A DNA stretch of 49,077 nucleotides, from contig NZ_JZKH01000060.1 in assembly GCF_000961885.1 (NCBI RefSeq), positions 1-49,077 on the forward strand, read 5' to 3'. Of this stretch, positions 15,290-23,122 are shown piece after piece. Numbering within the stretch: position 1 is the stretch's first letter; every line of letters starts with the position of its first letter. Origin of the DNA: Streptomyces rubellomurinus. GTDB taxonomy: Bacteria > Actinomycetota > Actinomycetes > Streptomycetales > Streptomycetaceae. The notes beneath the pieces were generated by a model, which had not been told where the DNA came from, did not search any database, and saw nothing but the letters and a program-made list of their open reading frames with translations. A program made the translations under genes and the position numbers.

Positions 15290-15530
15290 CAGGACAGTCT
15301 CCGTTCGTCGACAGGATTGTCGGGCCAACGAGTACCACCAACCTCCGCGGGCAGCCTCGCGAAGCGCCCGGCATTCGCCCCGAACGGGGAATATGACGCA
15401 TCGTCACATGATCGCGCAGGGCGAAGCCGCGACGGGCCCGGCCAACGCGATGTCGGGTTTCCGCCAGCGCCGCTCCCGCCGCTCGGGGAGGGTCGAGTCG
15501 TTCGTCCGACACCCGCGAAAGGCACCGCTC

Positions 15531-16169
15531 ATGCACGTCGTCCCCGGCCTCAAGGTCCTCTACTTCGGAACCCCGGTGGTGCTGATCAGCTCACGCAACG
15601 AGGACGGCACCGCGAACCTCGCGCCGATGTCCTCGGCCTGGTGGCTGGGCCAGTCCTGCATGCTGGGCCTCGGCAACAACGCCCAGACCACGGCGAACCT
15701 GCGGCGGGAGGGCGAGTGCGTGCTCAACCTGCCGTCGTCGGCGATGGTCGACGCCGTCGACCGGATCGCGCTCACCACCGGGAAGCCGGCCATCGTGGAC
15801 TACAAGGTGAAGCAGGGCTACCGCTACGAGCCGGACAAGTTCGCGGCGGCCCAACTGACCGAGCAGCCCTCGGACTTGGTCCGGGCACCCCGGGTCGCGG
15901 AGTGCCCGGTCCAGCTGGAGTGCCGGGTCGTCTCGGAGCATCCCTTCGGCGTCCCCGAGCCGCACGCCACCGCCTTCCAGGTCGAGGTCCTTCGCGCCCA
16001 CGTGGAGGAGAAGCTGATCATCCCCGGCACGCACTACGTGGACCCGCTCGGCTGGGACCCGCTGATCATGAAGTTCTGCGAGTTCTTCGGCGGCGGCACC
16101 AACGTCCACCCGTCCCGCCTCGCCGAGGGCTGGAACATGCCCCACCAACTCCACTCGGCCACCGCCTGA
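15531..16169 (+). CDS. Flavin-reductase-like FMN-binding split-barrel protein
   Basis: 212 residues from ATG 15531. The opening FGTPVVLISSRNEDGTANLAPMSSAWWLG is the FMN-binding split-barrel signature seen in flavin-reductase-like domain proteins, in which the T/S-rich turn binds the FMN phosphate. LGLGNNAQTTANLRREGECVLN fits the second conserved block, and LECRVVSEHPFG the central strands. The C-terminal third (DPLGWDPLIMKFCEFFGGG) is typical of actinomycete members. Likely a flavoprotein oxidoreductase; substrate unknown. The 240-base region before it shows no other gene. Confidence 0.85.
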   Translation: MHVVPGLKVLYFGTPVVLISSRNEDGTANLAPMSSAWWLGQSCMLGLGNNAQTTANLRREGECVLNLPSSAMVDAVDRIALTTGKPAIVDYKVKQGYRYEPDKFAAAQLTEQPSDLVRAPRVAECPVQLECRVVSEHPFGVPEPHATAFQVEVLRAHVEEKLIIPGTHYVDPLGWDPLIMKFCEFFGGGTNVHPSRLAEGWNMPHQLHSATA

Positions 16170-16343
16170 GCAGGCACCCGGCGCAGATCCGCCGCGGCGG
16201 GGACTACACGGAACGGCCGTGGTCCGAGGCGGGTTCCGCGAGCGCCGTGGTGGGGACGGGATCGCCCGTCGAGCCGTGATCGGCGAACGGCGACGGCTGA
16301 CGGGCCGGCGTCGGGCCGGCCCCGCCGCCGCGTGGTTCAGGGG

Positions 16344-17018
16344 TCAGGACGTGCCGGTGGTCGAGAGGGCGCCCAGGACGAATTTGTGCGTCCGTGCGGC
16401 TGCTTCGTCGATCGGGACGTGCTTGCCGTCCGGCGGGAAGAAGTCGACGACGCCGATCGCTCCGTAGTTGGCCCAGAAGCAGGTCGTCATGGGGAAGGTG
16501 TCGCTGACGTTCTGCTGGCACTTCACCACCGAGTCCTTGGTGGTGAAGGACTTGGGCTCGCCGACCGGCTTCCGGCCGTAGCCCTGGGCCAGGTGCATGG
16601 TGTGGGCGAAGACCTTGTCCAGCGAGGCGGCGGGGTCCGCGACCTTCTCGTACAGAGTCGTCCGGGTGGTGAGGTTCGGCACGGTCGCCCGCATCCCGCC
16701 CTTGCTGAGGGTGATGCGCGTCGCGCCGAAGCAGGAGACCATGCCGGACTCGGAGTCCATCTTGATTTCCGGCAGGTCGTCGTCGCCGGCGACCAGCATG
16801 TCCAGGTCGTTGCCGAAGTGGAATCCCCCGTTGCCCCTGTCGCAGGTCATACCGTCCAGCGCGGGCACCCTGATCGACTCGTACCGCGCTCCGGTGTCGG
16901 CAGCGAGCTTCTCCGCCTGCGGTGGAGCATCCTTCTTGTCCCCACCGCCCGACCCGCAGCCCGCGGCGAGCACGCCGACGGTTGTGACGGCGGCGAGAAT
17001 CCCCCAGGTGTTCTTCAT
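16344..17018 (-). CDS. Secreted lipoprotein (unknown)
   Basis: 224 residues from ATG 17018 with GGGGGAGA upstream (a further ATG at 17045 is less likely). Lipobox LAAGC with Cys21, followed by a Gly/Ser/Lys-rich tether (GSGGGDKKD). The mature part has four further Cys (MTCDRG, VSCFGA, VKCQQN, TTCFWA), probably two disulfides. The motif NGGFHFGNDLDM resembles nothing I can name. It is a monocistronic surface lipoprotein of unknown role. Confidence 0.85.
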   Translation of the reverse strand: MKNTWGILAAVTTVGVLAAGCGSGGGDKKDAPPQAEKLAADTGARYESIRVPALDGMTCDRGNGGFHFGNDLDMLVAGDDDLPEIKMDSESGMVSCFGATRITLSKGGMRATVPNLTTRTTLYEKVADPAASLDKVFAHTMHLAQGYGRKPVGEPKSFTTKDSVVKCQQNVSDTFPMTTCFWANYGAIGVVDFFPPDGKHVPIDEAAARTHKFVLGALSTTGTS

Positions 17019-17101
17019 GGCCGATCTCCCCCGGTAAATGATCATGAAGGCATCCTAGGGGACTCCCGGAATGCCACTGGGCGGCCGCTCGCAGACGGCC
17101 G

Positions 17102-18013
17102 TCAGCGCCGGGCCTCGTCGGCGTCGTGGGCGGCGGCGTCGTGGGCGGCGGCGTCGTGGGCGCCCTGGGCGTCGCGTTCGGCGAACACCTCCCGGGCGGT
17201 GGCCAGGGCGTTGAGCGCGGCAGGGAACCCGGCGTAGGCAACGATCTGGATGATCGTCTCCACGGCCTCGGCGCGGGTGCCGCCGACGTTGAGCAGCCCG
17301 TGCAGGTGGACGCGCAACTGAGGTGCGGCGGTGCCCAGGGCGGCCAGCGCCGCGACCGTGGCCACCTCGCGCAGCTTGAGGTCCAGCCCGGGGCGCGGGT
17401 AGACGTCGCCGAAGGAGAACTCCACCAGCAGCCGGCCGAAGTCCGGGGCGATGTCGGCCAGGGAGTCGACGACCTGCTGCCCGGCGTGCCCGTCGATCCG
17501 CTCCAGGGCCTCCAGCCCGGCGGCGTACCGCTGGTCCGAGGTGCGCCGCGGGTCGACCTGCGAAGGCGCGGGGGTCGTGTCCAGGTCGGGGCGGGCGGCG
17601 AAGGCGGCCCTGGCGACGGCCAGGGCGTTGAGCGCGGCCGGGAACCCGGCGTAGATCGCGATGTGCGTGATGGTCTCGACGATCTCGGTCGCGGTCACGC
17701 CGACGTGGAGGGCGGCGTCGATGTGGAACCGCAGCTGCGGCGCGGCGGTGCCCTTGGCCGTCAGCGCGGCGATGTTGGCGACCTGCCGCTGCGTCAGGGT
17801 CAGCCCGGGCCGGGTGTAGATGTCGCCGTACCCGAACTCGGCGGTCAGCCGGGCGAAGTCCGGGGCGATGTCGGCCAGGGAGTCCAGCACCCGCTCCCCG
17901 GCCGGTCCGGCCACGGTGCGCAGCACGGCGAGGCCCTTGGCCAAGCGGTTCTCGTCGACGGACGAGGCAGTGGACGAGGCAGTGGACGGGGCGGTGGTGT
18001 CGGTGGGGGTCAC
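17102..18013 (-). CDS. Tandem carboxymuconolactone-decarboxylase-like protein
   Basis: 303 residues with two homologous halves. Half 1 about residues 25-135, half 2 about 165-275; each has SLADIAPDF, a GD.Y.RPGL segment, ALxxxGTAAPQLRxHxxxxLxVG, and AxxTIxxIAIYAGFPAALNAL, the signature of the CMD/AhpD-like helical fold. The Cys pair (CxxC) of AhpD peroxidases is absent, so a thiol peroxidase role is unlikely; a decarboxylase-like or unknown lyase function remains. The gene is divergent from a TetR regulator, with two palindromic operators in between, so it is likely inducible. A 15-bp repeat at its 3' end encodes an AHDAA tail. Confidence 0.9.
   Translation of the reverse strand: MTPTDTTAPSTASSTASSVDENRLAKGLAVLRTVAGPAGERVLDSLADIAPDFARLTAEFGYGDIYTRPGLTLTQRQVANIAALTAKGTAAPQLRFHIDAALHVGVTATEIVETITHIAIYAGFPAALNALAVARAAFAARPDLDTTPAPSQVDPRRTSDQRYAAGLEALERIDGHAGQQVVDSLADIAPDFGRLLVEFSFGDVYPRPGLDLKLREVATVAALAALGTAAPQLRVHLHGLLNVGGTRAEAVETIIQIVAYAGFPAALNALATAREVFAERDAQGAHDAAAHDAAAHDADEARR
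17121..17165 (-). repeat. Three tandem 15-bp units coding an AHDAA tail
   Basis: GCGTCGTGGGCGGCG occurs twice perfectly and a third time with changes at the end. It is in frame (15 = 5 codons) and gives the low-complexity His/Asp/Ala C-terminus. Confidence 0.85.
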
Positions 18014-18052
18014 GGTGGTCGTTCCTGTCGGGTCGGGGCGACGAGCTTCACA

Positions 18053-18070
18053 TTACGAAACGTTCCGTAA
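18053..18070. promoter_or_regulatory. TetR operator 1 (imperfect palindrome)
   Basis: TTACGAAACGTTCCGTAA, symmetric except for one base pair, lies 40-57 bases upstream of the CMD-like gene and shares the core ACGTTCCGT with the second site. Confidence 0.75.
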
Positions 18071-18109
18071 CGTGAGCTGAAGCTATGCCACCCGCACCGG
18101 CCTGTCAAA

Positions 18110-18123
18110 ACGGAACGTTCCGT
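18110..18123. promoter_or_regulatory. TetR operator 2 (perfect palindrome)
   Basis: ACGGAACGTTCCGT is a perfect palindrome 23 bases before the TetR start. Together the two sites can serve both divergent promoters, giving autoregulation and control of the CMD-like gene. Confidence 0.8.
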
Positions 18124-18146
18124 CACGTCTGGGCTACGATGAAGCC

Positions 18147-18725
18147 ATGACCGCCGAGCCCAACCCCGACCGCCGCAGCCAACGCGCCCGCCGCGCCATC
18201 CTGGACGCCACCTTCGACCTGGCGGTGGCCAACGGCTACGCCAAGCTCACGATCGAGGCCATCGCCGCCCGGGCGAAGGTCGGCAAGCCCACCATCTACC
18301 GCTGGTGGCCCTCGAAGGGCGCGGTCGCCCTGGACGCGCTCAACGAACGGATCGGCCACACCACCGACTTCCCCGACACCGGCGACATCGCCGCCGACCT
18401 CGCCCACCAGATCACCGCCGTGGCCGCGATGTTCCTCGGCGACGTCGGGGCGGTCTACCGCGGCATCATCGGCGAAGCCCAGCACGACCCCGCCCTGAAC
18501 GCCGCCGTGCGCGCCACCATCATCGAACCCCGCGCCCAGCAGTGCGCCGCCCGCCTGGACGCCGCCGTCGCCGCCGGCCAGCTCCGCGCCGACCTCCCGA
18601 CCCGCAGCATGGTCGACCTGTTCTACGGCCCGCTCTACTACCGCTTCCTCCTCGGCGACCCGGCCGGCGTGCCACAGGTCCCGGACCTCGTCCCCGAGAT
18701 CATCAACGGCCTCCGGCCCGCCTGA
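18147..18725 (+). CDS. TetR-family transcriptional regulator
   Basis: 192 residues. HTH at about residues 32-55: KLTIEAIAARAKVGKPTIYRWWPSK, strongly TetR. The C-terminal domain has the pattern RAQQCAARLDAAVAAGQLRADLP and FYGPLYYRFLLG, as in TetR_C subfamilies common in actinomycetes. Two palindromic sites lie in the divergent intergenic region. The effector is unknown; the CMD-like protein's substrate would be a reasonable candidate. Confidence 0.94.
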   Translation: MTAEPNPDRRSQRARRAILDATFDLAVANGYAKLTIEAIAARAKVGKPTIYRWWPSKGAVALDALNERIGHTTDFPDTGDIAADLAHQITAVAAMFLGDVGAVYRGIIGEAQHDPALNAAVRATIIEPRAQQCAARLDAAVAAGQLRADLPTRSMVDLFYGPLYYRFLLGDPAGVPQVPDLVPEIINGLRPA

Positions 18726-18783
18726 CCGGCAGGGAGACGAAAACGTGAGGGCGCCATCGCCGTACGGCCTCTAAACTCCGGCC

Positions 18784-19197
18784 GTGAGTCCCCTACTTCT
18801 GGTGTTCGGATCCGCCACCGGCACGCTCGCGGGCTGCCTTGCGCGGGAGACCCACCGGGTGCACGTGATACGCAACCGCGGCGTCCGGACCACCGGTTGG
18901 GTCGACCGCATCCGCACCGACACGGACGGGGACGGCGATCTCCAGCACTTCCCCGTGGTCCGCTTCGAACTCCCGGACGGCACGGAGATCGAGGCGGGGA
19001 GCGCCACCGGGATGCCGCACTCCTGCTCGCTCGCCCCGGGCGACCCGGTGGAAACCGCCTACCACCCCCGCCAGCCCGAGAACATCGTCATCATCGGCTT
19101 CGACTGGCCCGCCAACCCCTGGGTCTTCGGCCTGTGCACCCTGCTGTTGGGCGGCTTCTCGGCAACCATGCTCTGGGACGGCTTCCACATGCCCTGA
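18784..19197 (+). CDS. Small DUF3592-like membrane protein
   Basis: 137 residues from GTG 18784. A hydrophobic N-terminus (LLLVFGSATGTLAGCLA) and a C-terminal span (WVFGLCTLLLGGFSATMLW) flank a soluble middle with FPVVRFELPDGTEIEAGSATG and GDPVETAYHPRQPENIVI. The pattern PVVxFxxxDG followed by GxxVxVxYxPxxPxxA is the DUF3592 signature. Function is unknown in the family. The terminator hairpin at 19200 follows directly. Confidence 0.8.
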   Translation: MSPLLLVFGSATGTLAGCLARETHRVHVIRNRGVRTTGWVDRIRTDTDGDGDLQHFPVVRFELPDGTEIEAGSATGMPHSCSLAPGDPVETAYHPRQPENIVIIGFDWPANPWVFGLCTLLLGGFSATMLWDGFHMP

Positions 19198-19199
19198 CC

Positions 19200-19237
19200 C
19201 CGGTGGCCCTTCGCTCCACCGAGCGAAGGGCCACCGG
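19200..19237. terminator. 17-bp terminator hairpin, left member of a repeated element
   Basis: Perfect 17-bp stem (CCGGTGGCCCTTCGCTC / complement) with loop CACC. Nearly the same hairpin recurs at 24406-24440 and a diverged one at 25765-25798, each followed by the 3' end of a DUF397 gene. Confidence 0.9.
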
Positions 19238-19271
19238 GGTCAGGGGGTGTGGTGGTCGAACTCGCCGGCTT
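19202..19271. repeat. Left direct repeat flanking the peptide cassette
   Basis: Identical to 24408-24475 except for the hairpin loop (CACC here, GTG there). It includes an uninterrupted 51-base match (19221-19271 to 24425-24475) that ends abruptly. The pair brackets five genes from the RibD-like reductase to the TPR-2OG oxygenase. Confidence 0.9.
19240..19271 (-). pseudogene. 3' fragment of a DUF397 gene
   Basis: Read on the minus strand it encodes AGEFDHHTP and a TGA stop, the exact C-terminus of the intact DUF397 protein at 24444-24638. Upstream of 19271 the similarity stops, so this is a short severed tail. It marks the left junction of the cassette. Confidence 0.85.
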
Positions 19272-19319
19272 CGATCGTGTCAGCACGCGACCATGAACAC
19301 CTGCGGTCAGAGCACCAGC

Positions 19320-20003
19320 TCAGACCGAGACCTCCTTCGGCGCATAGCGCAGCAGCACCACGTCGCCCACTGTCCGGGCGTCGAGCAGCTTCATCCGGTG
19401 GGTGCTGCCACCAGGAAACTCGGCCGGGTGGACGAAGCGCGGTGCGCCGGCCTCACCGACCAGCAGCGGGGCCACGGCCAAGTGGATCTCGTCGGCCAGG
19501 CCGAGGCTCAGGAACTGGGTGTGGATCTGGCCGCCGCCCTCGACCATCAGGCGCTCCACACCACGGGCCGCCAGGTCTTCGAGCATGAGTCCGAAGTCCA
19601 CCGTGTCGCCGGTGGAGACCACGTCGGCCAGGCCATCAAGGGTGTCGCACAGCTTCAGCGCCCCGGCGTCGGTCGTGTAGACGACTTTCTTGTCGCCGAA
19701 ATGCCAGAACTTGAGGTCGCGGTCGAGGTCGCCGCTGGCTGTGACGGTGACCTTGAGCGGGTACTCCGGCTTCCCGGCCGCGATCCGAGCAGCCCGGCGC
19801 TCGTCACTGTTGACCAGCAGGCGCGGGTTGTCGCTGCGCAGGGTGTTGCCGCCGATCAGGATGGCGTCCGACTCGGCCCGCACCTGGTCCACCCGGTCGA
19901 AGTCGTCCGCGTTCGACAGCAGCAGGCGCTGCTGCGAGGTGTCATCGATGTAGCCGTCGATCGAGGTGGCAACGCTCAGCAGGACGAAAGGGCGCTCGGC
20001 CAT
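19320..20003 (-). CDS. RibD-type/dihydrofolate-reductase-fold reductase
   Basis: About 227 residues. Two adjacent ATGs exist (20006 and 20003); the second has better spacing to GGAG. Family features: SVATSIDGYI at the start, DAILIGGNTLRSDNPRLLV (the conserved RibD-C phosphosugar/NADPH region), LMVEGGGQIHTQFLSLGLADEIHLAVAPLLVG near the C-terminus. These are typical of the NADPH-dependent 5-amino-6-(ribosylamino)uracil reductase family, but free-standing copies often act outside riboflavin synthesis. It follows the XRE-TPR regulator by 47 bases on the same strand, inside the repeat-flanked block, so it may be a tailoring enzyme of the peptide system. The true substrate is unknown. Confidence 0.88.
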   Translation of the reverse strand: MAERPFVLLSVATSIDGYIDDTSQQRLLLSNADDFDRVDQVRAESDAILIGGNTLRSDNPRLLVNSDERRAARIAAGKPEYPLKVTVTASGDLDRDLKFWHFGDKKVVYTTDAGALKLCDTLDGLADVVSTGDTVDFGLMLEDLAARGVERLMVEGGGQIHTQFLSLGLADEIHLAVAPLLVGEAGAPRFVHPAEFPGGSTHRMKLLDARTVGDVVLLRYAPKEVSV

Positions 20004-20050
20004 CATGGCTCCATTTCTCGCAGAGGGGACGGGCGATGCCGCCGGGACGA

Positions 20051-21472
20051 TCACACTTCATGCAGGAGGACGCTGTCGAGGGCCTCGCGGAACCGGGTCA
20101 CCGCCGCCACCGCTGACCACCGCTGCAACTGGCTGTCGAGCGAGGCCAGTTCCGCGAAAATCCGGGCAGATCCTGTGCTGATCCCAATGGACAGGGCCTC
20201 GACTGCGGTCAAGGCCGCCTGCTCGGGACCGATGGCGTGGAGCTGGGCTCCCGCCGACCGAGCCAAGTACACGCCACGGTCGCGGCGGAACGAGGCCGGC
20301 AGCGCCCGAATCGCCCGATCGAACCCGGTGGCAGCGGCCTTGTACTGGCCCATGACGAGCAGGGACCTCGCCCGCTGGGCTTCGACGTAGCCCACGTCGA
20401 GCCAGTGCCCACGGCGGACTTCGGTGTCACTGGGCCGGGTCACCAGCTCCAGGGCCAGATCGTAGCCCCGCTGGCTGGCCAACCCGTCGCCCAGCAGGGC
20501 GTGCCCGTGCGCTCCGAAGACCGCGCCGAGGGCACCGAGCCTGCTGCCGGGCGCTGCCAGGCGCTGAGCCGACTCCGCCAGATCCACGGCCTCCTGGGGG
20601 TCCTTCATGTCACCGGCCAGCTGGGCCTTGCGGGCCGTGATGTAGACGGTCAGGTCGTGATCTGCAGCCGCCCCCGACCAGTCAACGGCTCGGTCAGCCC
20701 AATACTGAGCGGCCCGGTGGTCGCCGCTGTCCTGGTACAGCCAGCTGCAGAACTCGGCGTACTCGGCCTGGACCTGCATCAAATCCTGGCGGTCGCGGCC
20801 GGAAGCGTCCCGGCGCAGCTGCTGGATCAGACGGACATGGTCCTGGGCTGTGGCGACGACGTTCCAGGGGCCGAGCACATTGTCGCAACCGACCAGCGAC
20901 TTACGCAGTTGGCGCATGTTCTGCACCGGATTGACGTCAGGCGAGAGCACGACTGGCTTCGGCGGGGCAGTGGGGCCGGCGAAGGCGGACACCATCGCGG
21001 TACCAGCGGTTGCCGTAGCGGTGCGCAGTATGGCGCGGCGTGGCATGGTCACGAAGATGATCCTTCCGTCCGAGGTGCGGCAGCCCACTCTGACCTCGTC
21101 GCCCATCATGGCCATGGACGAGCCAACAGCAGCAGCCCCCTGCCCAGCATCGCCGGAGCCGAGACGTGCGGCGCCGGCATCCCCGAAGCCAGGCAGCTGC
21201 GTCAGTGGATTCCGGCCTTCGACTCGCGGGCGTGGCATCGGGCGCGCGGCAGGAAGCAGTTGATCCGACGTGGCAAAGAGTTTCCTCAACTCGACGGTGC
21301 TGATCTTCAGCAGCCGGGCCAGCTTCACCCACATCCACGGTTGCGGCTCGCCCCGGCCGCGCTCCCACCTCACCACCGTCGAACGGTGTACTCCCAGCTC
21401 ATCAGCCAGGGTCTCCTGGGTGTAGCCGGCATCCTTTCGCCGCTGAGCGAGCTGTTCCCGCTTGACCGCCAT
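20051..21472 (-). CDS. XRE-family regulator with TPR-like sensor domain
   Basis: 473 residues from ATG 21472 (MAVKREQLAQRRKDAG), GGGAG upstream. HTH at about residues 5-60: AGYTQETLADELGVHRSTVVRWERGRGEPQP. A linker of about 120 residues contains a short segment PRRAILRTATATAGTAMVSAFAG, common in this class. The rest (about 200-470) consists of helical TPR-type repeats (AEYAEFCSWLYQDSGDHRAAQYWADRAV; LALELVTRPSD). Such HTH-TPR proteins in Streptomyces bind peptides or other small signals. It is divergent from the 52-residue peptide gene across a 403-bp intergenic region, so it is the obvious candidate regulator of the peptide operon. Confidence 0.92.
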   Translation of the reverse strand: MAVKREQLAQRRKDAGYTQETLADELGVHRSTVVRWERGRGEPQPWMWVKLARLLKISTVELRKLFATSDQLLPAARPMPRPRVEGRNPLTQLPGFGDAGAARLGSGDAGQGAAAVGSSMAMMGDEVRVGCRTSDGRIIFVTMPRRAILRTATATAGTAMVSAFAGPTAPPKPVVLSPDVNPVQNMRQLRKSLVGCDNVLGPWNVVATAQDHVRLIQQLRRDASGRDRQDLMQVQAEYAEFCSWLYQDSGDHRAAQYWADRAVDWSGAAADHDLTVYITARKAQLAGDMKDPQEAVDLAESAQRLAAPGSRLGALGAVFGAHGHALLGDGLASQRGYDLALELVTRPSDTEVRRGHWLDVGYVEAQRARSLLVMGQYKAAATGFDRAIRALPASFRRDRGVYLARSAGAQLHAIGPEQAALTAVEALSIGISTGSARIFAELASLDSQLQRWSAVAAVTRFREALDSVLLHEV

Positions 21473-21875
21473 CGGCTCCCGCCCTGTGCTTCGCCAAATC
21501 GCCTGCCCTGGCAACGCGCCAGGTCACGCCCAGGCATGCGCCATGGATGCGACATCAATGCGCCAATTCTGCTCTGGCTCGCGCCGCTTGGACGCGGTTC
21601 TGTAGAGACCTACCGGATGAGGTCGGCCGAAGCATCCGGACTCCGCAATGACACGGGCCAGCGTCTGGGTCGACATCTTGGTTTCCGTCAACTGTCACCC
21701 CCAAGTCGCGATCTCGAACAGGTTGAACAGGATCGGGAGCCCACGCGGTACCCCCAGAGCGTAACCGAAGATTCACCGAGTGCACCGACGCGCTCGGGGC
21801 TCCCACCCATAGGTTCCTCCCCGGACTTCGGGGAGGTGCACCATCCGCAGCAGCACCATTGGAAGGAGCAGGAGT
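21473..21875. promoter_or_regulatory. 403-bp divergent intergenic region between regulator and peptide gene
   Basis: No gene is visible here. It holds both divergent promoters and a perfect 8-bp hairpin at 21816-21836 (CCTCCCCG, loop GACTT, CGGGGAGG) in the peptide leader. A strong ribosome site GGAAGGAGCAGGAG precedes the ATG at 21876. A pair of GGGAGCCC/GGGCTCCC arms at about 21735 and 21797 could form a larger fold. Base composition is visibly less GC-rich than the flanking chromosome. Confidence 0.6.
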
Positions 21876-22034
21876 ATGCCCGACACCATTCAGGTCGACC
21901 ACCTGACGCGGCGCCTGGACCACTCGGTCCCGGACGGTGACTTCGTGCCGGAGGTGGGTGTCGAGTGCCTGACGCGGCGCCTGGACCACTCGGTTCCGGA
22001 CGACGACTTCGCGCCGAAGGGAACCGAGATCTGA
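21876..22034 (+). CDS. 52-residue two-repeat peptide, candidate RiPP precursor
   Basis: ATG at 21876 with a near-ideal GGAGCAGGAG site, stop TGA 22032-22034. The peptide holds two copies of LTRRLDHSVPDxDFxP, at residues 10-25 and 32-47, joined by EVGVE and a single Cys31; the ends are MPDTIQVDH and KGTEI. The 66-base DNA period is almost unchanged between copies. It is too short and repetitive to be an enzyme and lies immediately before an HExxH peptide-hydroxylase-like gene and a 2OG-Fe(II) oxygenase, the arrangement expected of a precursor with repeated cores. Asp, His and Pro in each repeat are plausible hydroxylation targets. Lack of a clear leader of usual length is odd; residues 1-9 would be very short. 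Role is inference from context. Confidence 0.8.
   Translation: MPDTIQVDHLTRRLDHSVPDGDFVPEVGVECLTRRLDHSVPDDDFAPKGTEI
21902..22017 (+). repeat. 66-bp-period direct repeat within the peptide gene
   Basis: Bases 21902-21951 and 21968-22017 match at nearly all positions, with one synonymous change in the first 35 bases. They encode the two core-like repeats. Confidence 0.9.
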
Positions 22035-22071
22035 TCTCGGTCCTGAACTAATGCCGCCTGGTTGGCGGTAT

Positions 22072-22109
22072 GGCGGGTCGGCTCGACCGAACGGCCGCGC
22101 CGACCCGCC
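22072..22109 (+). terminator. Hairpin between peptide gene and enzyme genes (attenuator candidate)
   Basis: 11-bp perfect stem (GGCGGGTCGGC / complement) with a 16-base loop, 37 bases after the peptide stop and 43 before the next start. A partial terminator here would give more precursor than enzyme mRNA, a common arrangement in RiPP operons. Confidence 0.6.
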
Positions 22110-22152
22110 GCAGTCTCCGCCATCTGCACATCACAGCCAAGGAGAGTCCACC

Positions 22153-23079
22153 GTGCAGACCACCATTGCCACCCGCGTAGAGTCCGGCTCCTTCTTCGAT
22201 CTCGGCCGGAAGGACCCGGCGCTGACCCGCCTGCGGGATGACGGCGCCGAGTGGGCCCTGCCGTTCGTCCTGATGGAACGCCTCGTGAATTCCGACACCC
22301 CCTACGCCGATTACGCCCGTGCCCTACGCGCCGACAGTGTGCAGGTGTTCGGGGCCGGCTTCGACTGGTTCGACGCCGAGTTGCCCGGACGGATCGCCGA
22401 CGAGATCAACCTGGCGGACTACGAGATCGTCGAGCACACCGCCGAGCGCCGCGCGGCACTGACCCAGGCGTTGGAGCGGTTGGCCTCGGTCCACCCCGAA
22501 GGATTCGACCGCGTGCGGGAGTTCGTTCGGGGACTCCTGTGGGTGGGCCTCAAGTCCGGTGTCCGCGCCTCCTCGCTGACCAGTTCCAGTGACCCGGCGC
22601 TGCCCTACGTCATCGTGTTCTCCGAGAAGGCCAGGCACCACATTCCACCGAACACCGTCAGTCCGGAGCCGTCTCACCTCTTCCTGGCAGAGAACATCCT
22701 GCACGAGGGAGTCCACCAGTCGGTCAGCTTCCACGTCCTCCAGAACCAGGTCTTCGCCGCCGGGTACTCCTCCAAGACCTCCCCCAAGATCGAGATCGCG
22801 TGGCGTGCCGCACAGGGGGTGGCCCGCAACCAGTTCTGGGAGATCGACCGGGCGTTCCACGCAACCTGCGTGTACAACCAGCTGCTGCGGTTCCGCCGGA
22901 CCGAACTGGGCCGGGACGACCTGACGTCCAACGAGCGTGCGAGCTTCGAGAGTGCCTACGCCGAGGGCGTCCCGGCCGTGCGCTACCTCATGGACCAGCT
23001 CGAACTCCAGCGTGAACACTTCACCGTGCACGGCCGGGAGTTGCTGGCCGACCTGCGCCACCAGACTGACCCGCTCTGA
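22153..23079 (+). CDS. HExxH-motif peptide-modifying protein (2OG-dependent peptide beta-hydroxylase-like)
   Basis: 308 residues from GTG 22153, AAGGAGAG upstream. The key motif is ENILHEGVHQSVSF: His184, Glu185, His188 form HExxH, with His236 (AFHATCVYNQLL) as a likely third metal ligand. This layout, with a mostly helical N-terminal half (LMERLVNS, ADYARALRA) and about 300 residues in total, resembles the HExxH putative peptide-modifying family. Fused members of that family were shown in the literature to be 2-oxoglutarate-dependent peptide beta-hydroxylases rather than proteases. Its position directly after the short repeat peptide supports that reading. A zinc protease is the alternative; there is no signal peptide or membrane segment. 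Likely operon partner: the TPR-2OG gene 43 bases downstream. Confidence 0.82.
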   Translation: MQTTIATRVESGSFFDLGRKDPALTRLRDDGAEWALPFVLMERLVNSDTPYADYARALRADSVQVFGAGFDWFDAELPGRIADEINLADYEIVEHTAERRAALTQALERLASVHPEGFDRVREFVRGLLWVGLKSGVRASSLTSSSDPALPYVIVFSEKARHHIPPNTVSPEPSHLFLAENILHEGVHQSVSFHVLQNQVFAAGYSSKTSPKIEIAWRAAQGVARNQFWEIDRAFHATCVYNQLLRFRRTELGRDDLTSNERASFESAYAEGVPAVRYLMDQLELQREHFTVHGRELLADLRHQTDPL

Positions 23080-23122
23080 CGCCGACCATGACCGGATCGG
23101 GAACCGAACTAGGGAGGGGTGA

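Noticed and set aside
15394..15406. TGACG-CAT-CGTCA inverted repeat before the flavin-reductase-like gene
   Set aside because: Arms of only five bases, no second copy in the window and no adjacent regulator; could be chance.
22153..23079. Zinc metalloprotease for the HExxH protein
   Set aside because: No signal peptide, no protease-type context, and the size, third His and short-peptide neighbour fit the peptide-hydroxylase-like family better, though protease activity is not excluded.
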